Under the pieces are notes generated by a model that was given only the letters and a program-made list of their open reading frames with translations, did no database searches and was not told the origin of the DNA. Both the position numbers and the translations under genes were made by a program. A DNA stretch of 8,411 bases, from contig CAZSGN010000115.1 of assembly GCA_964606415.1 (NCBI GenBank), positions 1 to 8,411 on the forward strand, read 5' to 3'. Origin of the DNA: CAZSGN01 sp964606415. Lineage in GTDB: Bacteria > Bacteroidota > Bacteroidia > Bacteroidales > JBBRXJ01. Each line of letters starts with the position of its first letter. The stretch's first letter is position 1. Shown here one piece after another: positions 1 to 6,635 of the stretch.

Positions 1-840
1 ATCCTTATAAAACAACCTAACATTAATGTCAGTTTGATACTTCAGACTACTTAATTTATCCGCTATCCCTTTCACATCCTGCTCAGAAACCTTCAACAAA
101 ATAGAAGGCTCCAGACGATAATCATCACTAATATAAAACTGATAACCACTATTAATATAATAATGCCTCAATAACTTATATTCATCCAGACTACTATTTA
201 ATTTTATCAAACTCTGAAAAAGTTGTTCTCCGGATATTCCTGCATAAAAGTTTCTGGCAAGATAAAAAACACCAACAGTTGCATCAGGAGAAAAAAGTGA
301 TTCCCGGAAATCATCAGAAAGAATCGGGTCAGGACGAGTATCATCTTCAGGAAAGACCAAATCATCGGTATTGACTTTAAACTGAAAAGCAGAAAGGCCA
401 ACACCAAAAGACAACTGTGAAGAATATAGCTTAATATGGTAAGCGTAACTAAACTTTGCCCCCGTCCGACTGACATGGCCATTATTATCCCTAAAAACAA
501 CCCCGCCCAATCCTACACGGCCTTCACGGCTTTTCTGAAGTCTCTTAATACCAAGGAGTCCAGACGAGACGCCTGCTCCTCTTTTCAACAATCTCCATTC
601 CCCACTTAAGGTATAAGTATTCGGGCTCCCTTTAAACCCCAGCCACTGTTCACGGGTCGTAAGATTAATAGTTGTAAAACCATAGGCACCGGAAATAGCA
701 GGATTTAATACATGCCCATTTAATTTATACTGTGTATAAATAGGTAATTGTTGCCCCTGAACCTTTTGCAAAAACAAATCTGCAAAATTAAAAACAAAAA
801 GAAGTCCAACAATAATGTATATATGTTTAATCTTTAACAT
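1..840 (-). CDS. PorP/SprF-family type IX secretion system membrane protein, C-terminus cut by the window edge
   Basis: The frame is open from an ATG at 840 to base 1 with no stop, giving 280 codons; I translated all of it and found no frameshift. Residues 1-29 form a signal peptide (MLKIKH, a hydrophobic run, then cleavage near VQG|QQ). The mature N-terminus reads LPIYTQYKLNGHVLNPAISG, the family's hallmark (a YTQY-like stretch, then an NPA.SG motif). Alternating strands such as REQWLGFKGSP, FSYAYHIKL and GVFYLARNFYAGISGEQLF fit an outer-membrane beta-barrel. Family members are usually about 300-340 residues, so only the last few dozen are probably missing. PorP/SprF proteins work in the type IX secretion and gliding apparatus, often linked to export of a particular large surface adhesin. 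No partner adhesin or gldKLMN gene is visible here. The gene lies downstream of the biotin-protein gene on the same strand, but a 217-nt gap with its own promoter suggests separate transcription. The family call is firm; the specific role is unknown. Confidence 0.88.
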   Translation of the reverse strand, partial: MLKIKHIYIIVGLLFVFNFADLFLQKVQGQQLPIYTQYKLNGHVLNPAISGAYGFTTINLTTREQWLGFKGSPNTYTLSGEWRLLKRGAGVSSGLLGIKRLQKSREGRVGLGGVVFRDNNGHVSRTGAKFSYAYHIKLYSSQLSFGVGLSAFQFKVNTDDLVFPEDDTRPDPILSDDFRESLFSPDATVGVFYLARNFYAGISGEQLFQSLIKLNSSLDEYKLLRHYYINSGYQFYISDDYRLEPSILLKVSEQDVKGIADKLSSLKYQTDINVRLFYKD

Positions 841-953
841 CCCTTAAGATAAACGTAACTAATGCCTTATAAAATCTTCAAACAAGATGCAAACTTCCCA
901 ATTTCACATCTTACATAATCCGGCTTAAAGTTTAATAATTTATTAATAAAATC

Positions 954-985
954 CAAACATAAATATATTATTTTTTTTTTTCAAA
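954..985 (-). promoter_or_regulatory. Bacteroidota-type promoter for the PorP/SprF gene
   Basis: Read on the minus strand, TTTG (982-985) is followed after exactly 20 nt by TATGTTTG (954-961), a full match to the -33/-7 consensus TTTG-N19-21-TAnnTTTG of this phylum. It lies 114 nt upstream of the porP start, which would leave a leader of roughly 105 nt. That leader contains a small hairpin (ATCTT/AAGAT arms, 874-888). Eleven of the 20 spacer bases are one uninterrupted homopolymer (T on the plus strand, 971-981). The rest of the 841-1056 gap is AT-rich and shows no clear terminator for the upstream biotin-protein gene. Confidence 0.6.
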
Positions 986-1056
986 ACACCTAAAAAAACG
1001 AACAAACAAGTAAAAAAAACTATTTGCCTATCTAAAAAGAAGTTAAAAGAAAAAAA

Positions 1057-1602
1057 TTATTTCCCCATTTCAATTAAAATATCATCTTTCATCACATTAT
1101 CTCCTGTTTTAACATTGATTTTTTTTATTTTCCCTGGAGTCTGAGCTGTAATTTCATTTTGCATTTTCATCGCTTCGAGAATAAGAACCGGATCACCAGG
1201 CTTAACTTCTGCTTCTTCGTCAATCAGTACATCAACAATTTTACCAGGCATTGGCGCAAGGAGTTGTTCATTCTGATCGCCTTTTTGCTGTTTTTTAAGA
1301 AATTTTTTCCTTCGAAAAGAGATAGGTGTTTCAACAGAAAAACTGTATTCAACATTATTAATTAAAATCTGGTATTTATTTTGACTTTTGCCTATAATCT
1401 CAACAGGAAATTTCTTATTTTTATAAACAACATAAGTGAATCCATCAGCATTTTCTTCGATTTTAATATCGATTCTTTTTCCGGCCAATTCGGCTGAATT
1501 ATCTTCTTTATAATTAAACTTAAACTTTCTTCCTTCTTTATTTAAAGCAATATATCTTCCCGGTTTCAGAAATCCGTTACCATTCGGGCTGTTCTGTTCC
1601 AT
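1057..1602 (-). CDS. biotin carboxyl carrier protein (biotinyl subunit of an acyl-CoA carboxylase)
   Basis: This 181-residue protein carries the biotin that shuttles carboxyl groups between biotin carboxylase and a carboxyltransferase. The C-terminal biotinyl domain (about residues 113-181) contains LLAPMPGKIVDVL, then the biotinylation motif EAMKMQNEI with the acceptor lysine near residue 146, then TPGKIKKINVKTGDNV, the mirrored half of the barrel. Residues 1-95 are beta-rich (KRIDIKI, FTYVVYKNKKFPVEII, KYQILINNVEYSFSV). They may correspond to the BT domain that joins the carboxylase and biotinyl parts in propionyl-CoA carboxylase alpha chains; this is inference. A basic linker (RRKKFLKKQQKG) separates the two parts. 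I chose ATG at 1602; a TTG two codons upstream is also in frame but less likely. The gene starts 27 nt after accC stops, on the same strand, so the two are almost certainly cotranscribed. No carboxyltransferase gene is adjacent. Confidence 0.92.
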   Translation of the reverse strand: MEQNSPNGNGFLKPGRYIALNKEGRKFKFNYKEDNSAELAGKRIDIKIEENADGFTYVVYKNKKFPVEIIGKSQNKYQILINNVEYSFSVETPISFRRKKFLKKQQKGDQNEQLLAPMPGKIVDVLIDEEAEVKPGDPVLILEAMKMQNEITAQTPGKIKKINVKTGDNVMKDDILIEMGK

Positions 1603-1629
1603 AATCAAAAAATTTAAATGATCAAAGAT

Positions 1630-3129
1630 TTATAATGATTTTAATCGTTTATTTAACACCCAGGGGGTCAAGTTTTTGCCTTTATTATAATCTACCACAG
1701 CATCATCATCCGATTTGAGTTCCATGGCAAAATCATGAGTAACAAAATAGGCAGCCAACATTTCTTCATCGGGTTCCTGGAAATAAAGCTCATCCATTTC
1801 CTTATCAATAAAACTTGTATTAATATTACCGGACTTAAACTTTCGGTGAGAAAGCAAAGCTTTAAAGAAAGGGATTGTTGTCTTCAGTCCTTTCACTCTA
1901 ACTTTTCTGAGGGCATTCATTGTATTTGTCATTGCTTTTTTCCTGTCTTCACCGGAAACAATAAGTTTAGCAATCATAGAATCAAAGAAAGGAGTAATCT
2001 CTGAACCATCTCTCACTCCTGTATCAATACGAATATTTTTTCCCTTTGGAAACGACATTTTCTCGAGGATACCGAGATTCGGAGAAAAATTAGCCTGCAC
2101 ATCCTCCGCATTGATGCGGCATTCAATAGCCCACCCATTAATTTGAATATCATCCTGAGTGAAAGGCAATTGTTCACCATCAGTCACTTTAATCATCAAC
2201 TCAATTAAGTCCACTCCTGTAACCTCTTCTGTCACCGGATGTTCAACCTGTATCCGTGTATTCATTTCCATAAAATAGAAATTTTGATCATCATCAAGCA
2301 GAAATTCAACAGTTCCAGCACTATGATAATTAACCGCTTTGGCCATTTCAACAGCCGACCTGCCCATTTCCTCACGCAATTGTTGATCAAGCGCTGAAGA
2401 AGGTGCTTCTTCAATCAATTTCTGGTGTTTGCGCTGAATAGAACATTCCCGTTCACCAAGATGCACAACATTGCCATGTTGATCGGCAATAATTTGGAAT
2501 TCGACATGCCTTGGATTCTTAACATATTTTTCAATAAAGACAGAAGGATCGTTAAATGCTTTCGCTGCTTCATTAGAAGCCAGTTTAAACATCTTCTCCA
2601 TATCTTTGGAGCTTTCAACAATCCTCATCCCCCTTCCACCTCCACCGGAAGCGGCTTTCAAAATAACAGGATAGCCAATCTCTTCAGCCATTTTAACTGC
2701 TTCAACAGGAGATTTCAAACTGCCAACACTTCCTTTAAGAAGGGGCACCTGGTGTTTGGTAGCAATCTGTTTGGCAATTGTTTTATTCCCCATCTTATAG
2801 ATGGCGTCCGGAGAAGGACCGATAAACTTAATGCCTTCCTCATCACAACGTTGTGCAAAATAAGGGCTTTCGGCCAGAAATCCATAACCCGGATGTACCG
2901 CTTCAATCTCATGCTTCTTAGCAATATCAATAATGCCTTCAATATCAAGAAATTCAGGAACTCCTTCAATATTCTCCTCAAATTCAACAACCTCATCAGC
3001 ATACTCGAGATACATTGCCGAAGGCTCTTTAGCAGTCTTAATAGCCACTGTTCTGATTCCCATTTTATTGGCTGTCTCCATTATACGGATAGCAATTTCT
3101 CCACGGTTTGCAATTAAAATGCTTTTCAT
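1630..3129 (-). CDS. accC: biotin carboxylase subunit of acetyl-/propionyl-CoA carboxylase
   Basis: Biotin carboxylase performs the ATP- and bicarbonate-dependent carboxylation of biotin on the carrier protein encoded next to it. The 499-residue product opens with MKSILIANRGEIAIRI, the classic N-terminus. The ATP-grasp core follows: the glycine-rich loop KAASGGGGRGMRIV (about 158-171), HLGERECSIQRKHQKLIEEAP (about 223-243), and the catalytic stretch MEMNTRIQVEHPVTE (about 287-301), whose Glu, Arg and Glu line up with the known active-site residues. The C-terminal biotin carboxylase domain includes GVRDGSEITPFFDSMIAKL. The protein is about 50 residues longer than E. coli AccC, with an acidic tail after residue 450, a plausible lineage-specific extension. 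I chose ATG at 3129 because homology begins there; an in-frame start 12 codons upstream adds unrelated residues. No strong Bacteroidota promoter lies directly upstream; TATTTTG-like sequences near 3200-3206 are only partial matches. Acetyl-CoA versus propionyl-CoA specificity cannot be told from this subunit. Confidence 0.95.
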   Translation of the reverse strand: MKSILIANRGEIAIRIMETANKMGIRTVAIKTAKEPSAMYLEYADEVVEFEENIEGVPEFLDIEGIIDIAKKHEIEAVHPGYGFLAESPYFAQRCDEEGIKFIGPSPDAIYKMGNKTIAKQIATKHQVPLLKGSVGSLKSPVEAVKMAEEIGYPVILKAASGGGGRGMRIVESSKDMEKMFKLASNEAAKAFNDPSVFIEKYVKNPRHVEFQIIADQHGNVVHLGERECSIQRKHQKLIEEAPSSALDQQLREEMGRSAVEMAKAVNYHSAGTVEFLLDDDQNFYFMEMNTRIQVEHPVTEEVTGVDLIELMIKVTDGEQLPFTQDDIQINGWAIECRINAEDVQANFSPNLGILEKMSFPKGKNIRIDTGVRDGSEITPFFDSMIAKLIVSGEDRKKAMTNTMNALRKVRVKGLKTTIPFFKALLSHRKFKSGNINTSFIDKEMDELYFQEPDEEMLAAYFVTHDFAMELKSDDDAVVDYNKGKNLTPWVLNKRLKSL

Positions 3130-3327
3130 ATAAAAGGTTTTATTTCCATTAACAATATTAAACAAAAAAATTTGAAAATTTAAATTTCATTACACTTTAC
3201 AAAATACACTAATACAGACATTTACATTAAAAACAAAAAAACCAGCGAATAAACTTCTCCTTTATTCAACTGATCAATAAACATTTAGCATATAAAATGC
3301 AATTCAGGTAACAAAGAAATGAAAAAA

Positions 3328-3383
3328 CCTTGAAATGACCATGCATATAATTACGTAATACATTAATAAAGCGCATTTCAAGG
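3328..3383. repeat. 10-bp perfect inverted repeat with a T-tract on the minus-strand side
   Basis: CCTTGAAATG (3328-3337) and CATTTCAAGG (3374-3383) are perfect reverse complements separated by 36 nt. The loop contains a perfect 10-bp palindrome, ATTACGTAAT (3350-3359). On the minus strand the second arm is followed at once by six T (3327-3322), so the RNA would look like a long-looped terminator or attenuator about 190 nt before the accC start codon. It could instead be a protein-binding dyad. The repeat is seen directly; its function is unknown. Confidence 0.55.
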
Positions 3384-3421
3384 AGGTTATTCATCAAAAA
3401 AAATATTTTTAAGGCTAAATA

Positions 3422-3453
3422 TTTCAAAATATTCAACAAGTTATTTATATTTG
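3422..3453 (+). promoter_or_regulatory. promoter of tRNA-His
   Basis: TATATTTG (3446-3453) fully matches the Bacteroidota -7 element TAnnTTTG. It is preceded, at a spacer of 20 nt, by TTTC (3422-3425), one mismatch from the -33 element TTTG. It lies 47 nt upstream of the tRNA, so the precursor would carry a leader of about 40 nt. That leader includes a short imperfect hairpin (3476-3492). Confidence 0.6.
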
Positions 3454-3500
3454 CACACGCTTGAAACCAAGCATCAGACCTGTTCAGGGTCTCAAAGATG

Positions 3501-3574
3501 GTGGATGTAGCTCAGTTGGTTAGAGCACTGGATTGTGGTTCCAGGGGCCGTGGGTTCAAGTCCCATCTTCCACC
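3501..3574 (+). tRNA. tRNA-His (anticodon GTG)
   Basis: A full cloverleaf can be folded. The acceptor 5' strand is GTGGATG (3501-3507), followed by T8 and A9. The D stem is GCTC/GAGC (3510-3513, 3523-3526). The anticodon stem is CTGGA/TCCAG, with loop TTGTGGT and anticodon GTG at 3535-3537. The variable loop has 5 nt. The T arm is GTGGG-TTCAAGT-CCCAT (3550-3566), and the acceptor 3' strand is CTTCCAC (3567-3573). The discriminator is C (3574), and the preceding G at 3500 can serve as the G-1 that marks histidine tRNAs and pairs with C73, so the mature 5' end is probably 3500. The acceptor stem has one T-T mismatch at 6:67. The CCA end is not encoded: CAA follows the discriminator, so CCA must be added enzymatically. 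Confidence 0.97.
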
Positions 3575-3575
3575 C

Positions 3576-3609
3576 AAAAAAAAAGCCCGCTTAAAGCGGG
3601 CTTTTTTTT
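3576..3609. terminator. bidirectional intrinsic terminator between tRNA-His and the Na/Pi cotransporter gene
   Basis: The 8-bp arms AGCCCGCT (3584-3591) and AGCGGGCT (3595-3602) enclose a 3-nt loop. An A-tract precedes the hairpin and a T-tract follows it, ending at 3609, so the flanks can extend the stem. On the plus strand it follows the tRNA by 1 nt and ends in a T-run. On the minus strand it has the same form and lies about 130 nt past the stop of the cotransporter gene. It can therefore end transcription from both convergent units. Confidence 0.88.
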
Positions 3610-3739
3610 GATTAAAGTTTCACTTTTCTCAGAAAACATGATTCCCCACTCAATTAAATTATAATCCAAATTGGGTGATTATATCTTTGGTCATGAAATA
3701 AAGGCTATCGTCCCGATTTTCCGGGGATTATCAGGGGTT

Positions 3740-5815
3740 TTACTTTTCATTATCAGCAACATACCTGGCAATATGTGTTGCATGCCTCATAACTGCATGA
3801 AGGAGTCCGGTTAATTCTAAATGCACATTGGTCGTAGAAATAGATTCCGGCACCTTATTTGCTAACCGTTCAAAATGTTTCTCCTCCGAAGCTTTAAAAT
3901 ACTTCCTGTACTCTTTATTTTTCTTCTTTATGAATTTAGCATCTTCCAGGCTAAAAGAATCAAAAAGTTTTGTTGCCCTGGCCAATTGCTCCTGTGTTTT
4001 AGCGTATAAATCAGCGAGTTCCTGCTGTCCTTTCTCCGAAAAATCAAGTGGCTGTTGAAGCCATTTACGGAGAATACCAGTAATATTCGTTGAGACCACA
4101 TCGCCAATTTGCTCCCACTCTTTAACCGCATAAAGAATCTGGAAAGTTTCTTTAACTCGTTTATCCGTATTTTCTGCCCGGGTTAACTCAACAAGATATT
4201 TTTGAATAGCTTTTGCAAGTTCATCCACTTGCTGTTCTTTGTTATATATTTCATCCAGGTATTCGGCTTTCCGTTCATATAAAACCAGCCATGACAACTG
4301 CAACATTTCCTGAACGCGACCTGCCATTTCAACACTTTCTGCTTTTGCAAGGCTCAATGCCAAAGCAGGAGTCTGCAGTAAATGATCATCAAGATAACGG
4401 ACTTCCCCCGCCTGTGACTTCTTTAATTTATCACCGGATGGCATCATCCAATCAATTAGACGAATAAAAGGTTTTATAAGAGGTAAAATAATGACTGCAA
4501 TGATTAAATTAAAAAGCGTATGCGCATTTGCGATCATCCGTGGGAGGGAAGCATCAGCAACACTGGCGGAATCAGACATAAATGAAGTGCTCAGATATTT
4601 AATCAAACCCGTATAATCATCAATCCACCAAATAACAACCAGGACGCCTGTTAACTTCATCAGCCCCTCAGCCACTGCCACTTTACGTGCCTCAGAAGAA
4701 GCACCAATACTGGCCAGAAAAGCAGTAATCACTGTACCCACGTTAGCACCGATAATCAAAGGAACAACCGAAGCCATCGATACAAGACCTTGCATTGCAA
4801 GTGCAATAAGAATACCAATAAATGCACTACTACTCTGAATTAAAGCTGTCAGCAAGGCTCCTACAAGCATACCTTTCAACGGATTTTCAAGCGTAGCCAG
4901 CAAATGGAGGAAAGGCTCATGAGTCCGTAAAGGAACCATACTTTCGGACATCAAATACATACCATAGAAAAGCACACCAAAACCAAGGATTCCCTGACCT
5001 ATATACTTTAAAGCAACTTTTTTTGAAAAAAAATGAATACCAAACCCCAGTGCCACAAAAAGCAATGCATAATCAGTGATTTTAAAAGCAATAATCTGAG
5101 CAGTAATTGTCGTTCCAATAGAGGCGCCTAAAATAATAGCCACCGAATTGGAAAATTTCATCAACCGGGATTGAACAAAACTAATCAACATCACAATAGT
5201 GGCACTGCTGCTTTGAATAACCATAGTAACAAAAGCACCAATACCTGTTGCGACAAAACGATTGGTTGATATTTTTTTCAAGACCGACCTCATCTGATGG
5301 CCTGCGGATTTCTGTAACCCCTCGCTCATCATATGCATGCCAAATAAAAATAAAGAAAGTCCTCCCACCAGCCCAATAACCAATAACAACATCCAATGGG
5401 CCGGTTTAGCACGGACTTTATAAATAAGCTCTCCCTGAACGCCCTGGTTGTTACATGATGCCATAACCAGGTAATCCCCCGGCTCAGTACCAAACCGAAA
5501 ATACGTTTGTGCCAGTCCGGAAGAATCCGTCCGGACAATTGTATCATTTAGACAAGACATTTGCGCACCAGGAGGAGTATCAATAATCTTAAAATGCACC
5601 ATAATGCCTTTTTGAGGCTTCCCCTGATCATCAATTAACTTAACCCGGAAGGGATGTTTAGCCTTTTTGCCGGTAAACTGAACCTGATGGTCACCTGAAT
5701 AAAAGACTTGTGCATCATTAGTTGGTTTAACCATAAAATAGTCAGCTCTTCCCTCCTGCGGGAAAAGCAATAAAAAACCAGTCAATAAAAGAAAAAACAA
5801 ACTTTGTTTATGCAT
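3740..5815 (-). CDS. Na/Pi cotransporter-family protein with N-terminal Ig-like domain and C-terminal PhoU-like domain
   Basis: This 691-residue inner-membrane protein probably moves phosphate, or a related anion, with sodium. A signal peptide (about 1-24) is followed by a beta-rich Ig-like module (about 30-135). That module has a Big-1/invasin-like pattern: LIDDQGKPQKGIMVHF, PPGAQ, a TDSSGLAQTYF strand, then EPGDYLVMAS. The transporter core (about 140-455) has the duplicated layout of the family: two QSSSA motifs (VIQSSSATIVML near 200 and LIQSSSAFIGIL near 326), each followed by a matching GAS/GAN.GT.ITA segment. The last about 200 residues are charged and helical with a PhoU-like pattern, including MRHATHIARYV near the end. 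I chose ATG at 5815 because MHKQSLFFLLLTGF begins a clean signal peptide; earlier in-frame starts at 5860 and 5839 would add residues before it. The gene is divergent from the LysE-family gene and ends before the shared terminator. The transported ion is inferred from the family only. Confidence 0.9.
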   Translation of the reverse strand: MHKQSLFFLLLTGFLLLFPQEGRADYFMVKPTNDAQVFYSGDHQVQFTGKKAKHPFRVKLIDDQGKPQKGIMVHFKIIDTPPGAQMSCLNDTIVRTDSSGLAQTYFRFGTEPGDYLVMASCNNQGVQGELIYKVRAKPAHWMLLLVIGLVGGLSLFLFGMHMMSEGLQKSAGHQMRSVLKKISTNRFVATGIGAFVTMVIQSSSATIVMLISFVQSRLMKFSNSVAIILGASIGTTITAQIIAFKITDYALLFVALGFGIHFFSKKVALKYIGQGILGFGVLFYGMYLMSESMVPLRTHEPFLHLLATLENPLKGMLVGALLTALIQSSSAFIGILIALAMQGLVSMASVVPLIIGANVGTVITAFLASIGASSEARKVAVAEGLMKLTGVLVVIWWIDDYTGLIKYLSTSFMSDSASVADASLPRMIANAHTLFNLIIAVIILPLIKPFIRLIDWMMPSGDKLKKSQAGEVRYLDDHLLQTPALALSLAKAESVEMAGRVQEMLQLSWLVLYERKAEYLDEIYNKEQQVDELAKAIQKYLVELTRAENTDKRVKETFQILYAVKEWEQIGDVVSTNITGILRKWLQQPLDFSEKGQQELADLYAKTQEQLARATKLFDSFSLEDAKFIKKKNKEYRKYFKASEEKHFERLANKVPESISTTNVHLELTGLLHAVMRHATHIARYVADNEK

Positions 5816-5823
5816 GTACTGCT

Positions 5824-5857
5824 CAAATATAATCAACATTGATCTATAATGTCCAAA
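5824..5857 (-). promoter_or_regulatory. candidate promoter of the Na/Pi cotransporter gene
   Basis: On the minus strand TTTG (5854-5857) and TATATTTG (5824-5831) match both Bacteroidota promoter elements with a 22-nt spacer, slightly longer than usual. The -7 element ends only 8 nt before the chosen ATG at 5815, so a transcript from here would be nearly leaderless. A second -7 match, TATTTTTG (5902-5909, minus), lacks a well-placed -33 element but would give a leader of about 80 nt. Which one is used cannot be decided from sequence. Confidence 0.42.
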
Positions 5858-6017
5858 CACTTATAATTAATGAACAACCTTTAGGGCGCCTATAACAAAA
5901 ACAAAAATACAATGTTTTTTTACAATTAAACGTATCTTTCTTTTGCGTTTCTCCGTTTAAAAACATGATCAGTTGATCTCAGGCCATGCATGTATCATTA
6001 CTAAAGAAAAGAAAACG

Positions 6018-6635
6018 ATGGATCAGATATTATTAGAAGGTTTTTTATTAGGATTATTCTTAAGCATTTATTGCGGTGCATCATTTTTCCTGATGATCGA
6101 AACCAGTATTACCAGGGGATTTCGTGAAGCATTTAGCCTAAGCATGGGCGTTATTGTCAGTGATGCTATATTTGTCTTACTGGCTGTATTCCTTTCTGCC
6201 GAGATTTTGCAATTTATTACTGAAAGCAGTTATTTCAGAATCATTAGTTTTATTGTATTCGCTCTATTCGGATTAATGTACTTATTAAGAAAACAGGAAG
6301 AGAAAGATGCTATGCTAAATCAGATTTCACATGGTCAATTATTCATTAAAGGATTTTTGATAAACAGCATCAATCCTTTTGTTCCTATATTCTGGCTTGG
6401 AGCAATTGTCATGGTAATAACAAATAAAAACTTTTCGGGCAACGAACTAATTCTTCTTTTTTCAACCACGCTCTTAACCGTTATTCTTACAAATACCCTT
6501 AAAATATACTTTGCCTCTCACCTTAAAACTTTTGTGAATGCAGAGAAAAGATACTTGTTAAATAAAGCCATTGGATTTTTACTGATTGGTTTTGGCTTTT
6601 ACATCCTAATCGCTAAGCACATCAAAATTAGTTGA
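6018..6635 (+). CDS. LysE-family translocator (amino-acid or metabolite exporter)
   Basis: The 205-residue product is a very hydrophobic protein with about six membrane segments (roughly 4-24, 38-60, 66-90, 107-135, 140-162, 180-200), the usual size and layout of the LysE/RhtB superfamily. Family-like features are the N-terminal GLFLSIYCGASFFLMIETSI segment, a following RGFREAFSLSMGVIVSD stretch, and an N.INPFVPIFWLGA motif after a charged cytoplasmic loop (KQEEKDAML). I chose ATG at 6018, which has the purine-rich leader AAAGAAAAGAAAACG before it; an in-frame TTG at 5973 would add 15 hydrophilic residues and is less likely. No strong TAnnTTTG promoter is visible upstream; TATCTTTC at 5933-5940 is a one-mismatch candidate. 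The substrate is unknown, and distant relatives in Bacteroidota are rarely characterised. The 3' end overlaps the convergent MCE gene by 8 bp. Confidence 0.8.
   Translation: MDQILLEGFLLGLFLSIYCGASFFLMIETSITRGFREAFSLSMGVIVSDAIFVLLAVFLSAEILQFITESSYFRIISFIVFALFGLMYLLRKQEEKDAMLNQISHGQLFIKGFLINSINPFVPIFWLGAIVMVITNKNFSGNELILLFSTTLLTVILTNTLKIYFASHLKTFVNAEKRYLLNKAIGFLLIGFGFYILIAKHIKIS

Larger units (their letters stand above)
3130..3499. other. gene-free intergenic region between accC and tRNA-His
   Basis: This 370-nt, very AT-rich stretch separates two divergently transcribed units. I find no credible protein-coding gene on either strand; the only ATG-started frames are a handful of codons long. 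It contains an inverted repeat (3328-3383), the probable tRNA promoter (3422-3453), and a small imperfect hairpin in the tRNA leader (3476-3492, AGACC pairing with GGTCT). The promoter of accC must lie somewhere in it on the minus strand, but no full consensus match is present. Confidence 0.6.

Noticed and set aside
207..500. A 97-codon minus-strand open frame inside the PorP/SprF gene
   Set aside because: It is in a different frame from the continuous 280-codon PorP/SprF reading frame, which has the family motifs and a signal peptide.
2425..3117. A 230-codon open frame on the plus strand opposite accC
   Set aside because: It lies wholly antisense to a well-supported biotin carboxylase gene, and its translation has no recognisable domain and an odd composition rich in F, N, R and H. 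It is a frame shadow.
3337..3360. A possible 7-residue leader peptide (MTMHIIT) upstream of tRNA-His
   Set aside because: It lies upstream of the tRNA promoter, contains only one histidine codon and has no translation signal, so a his-type attenuation leader is not supported.
3380..3395. A perfect Shine-Dalgarno-like AAGGAGG followed by ATT/ATC codons on the plus strand
   Set aside because: There is no ATG, GTG or TTG at a suitable distance and only a few codons before a stop. Bacteroidota rarely rely on Shine-Dalgarno sequences, and the sequence is explained as part of the inverted repeat.
3611..3739. A possible second terminator or small RNA between the shared terminator and the cotransporter stop
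   Set aside because: Only a weak 4-bp CCCG/CGGG pairing near 3714-3726 with no T-run; nothing else stands out.
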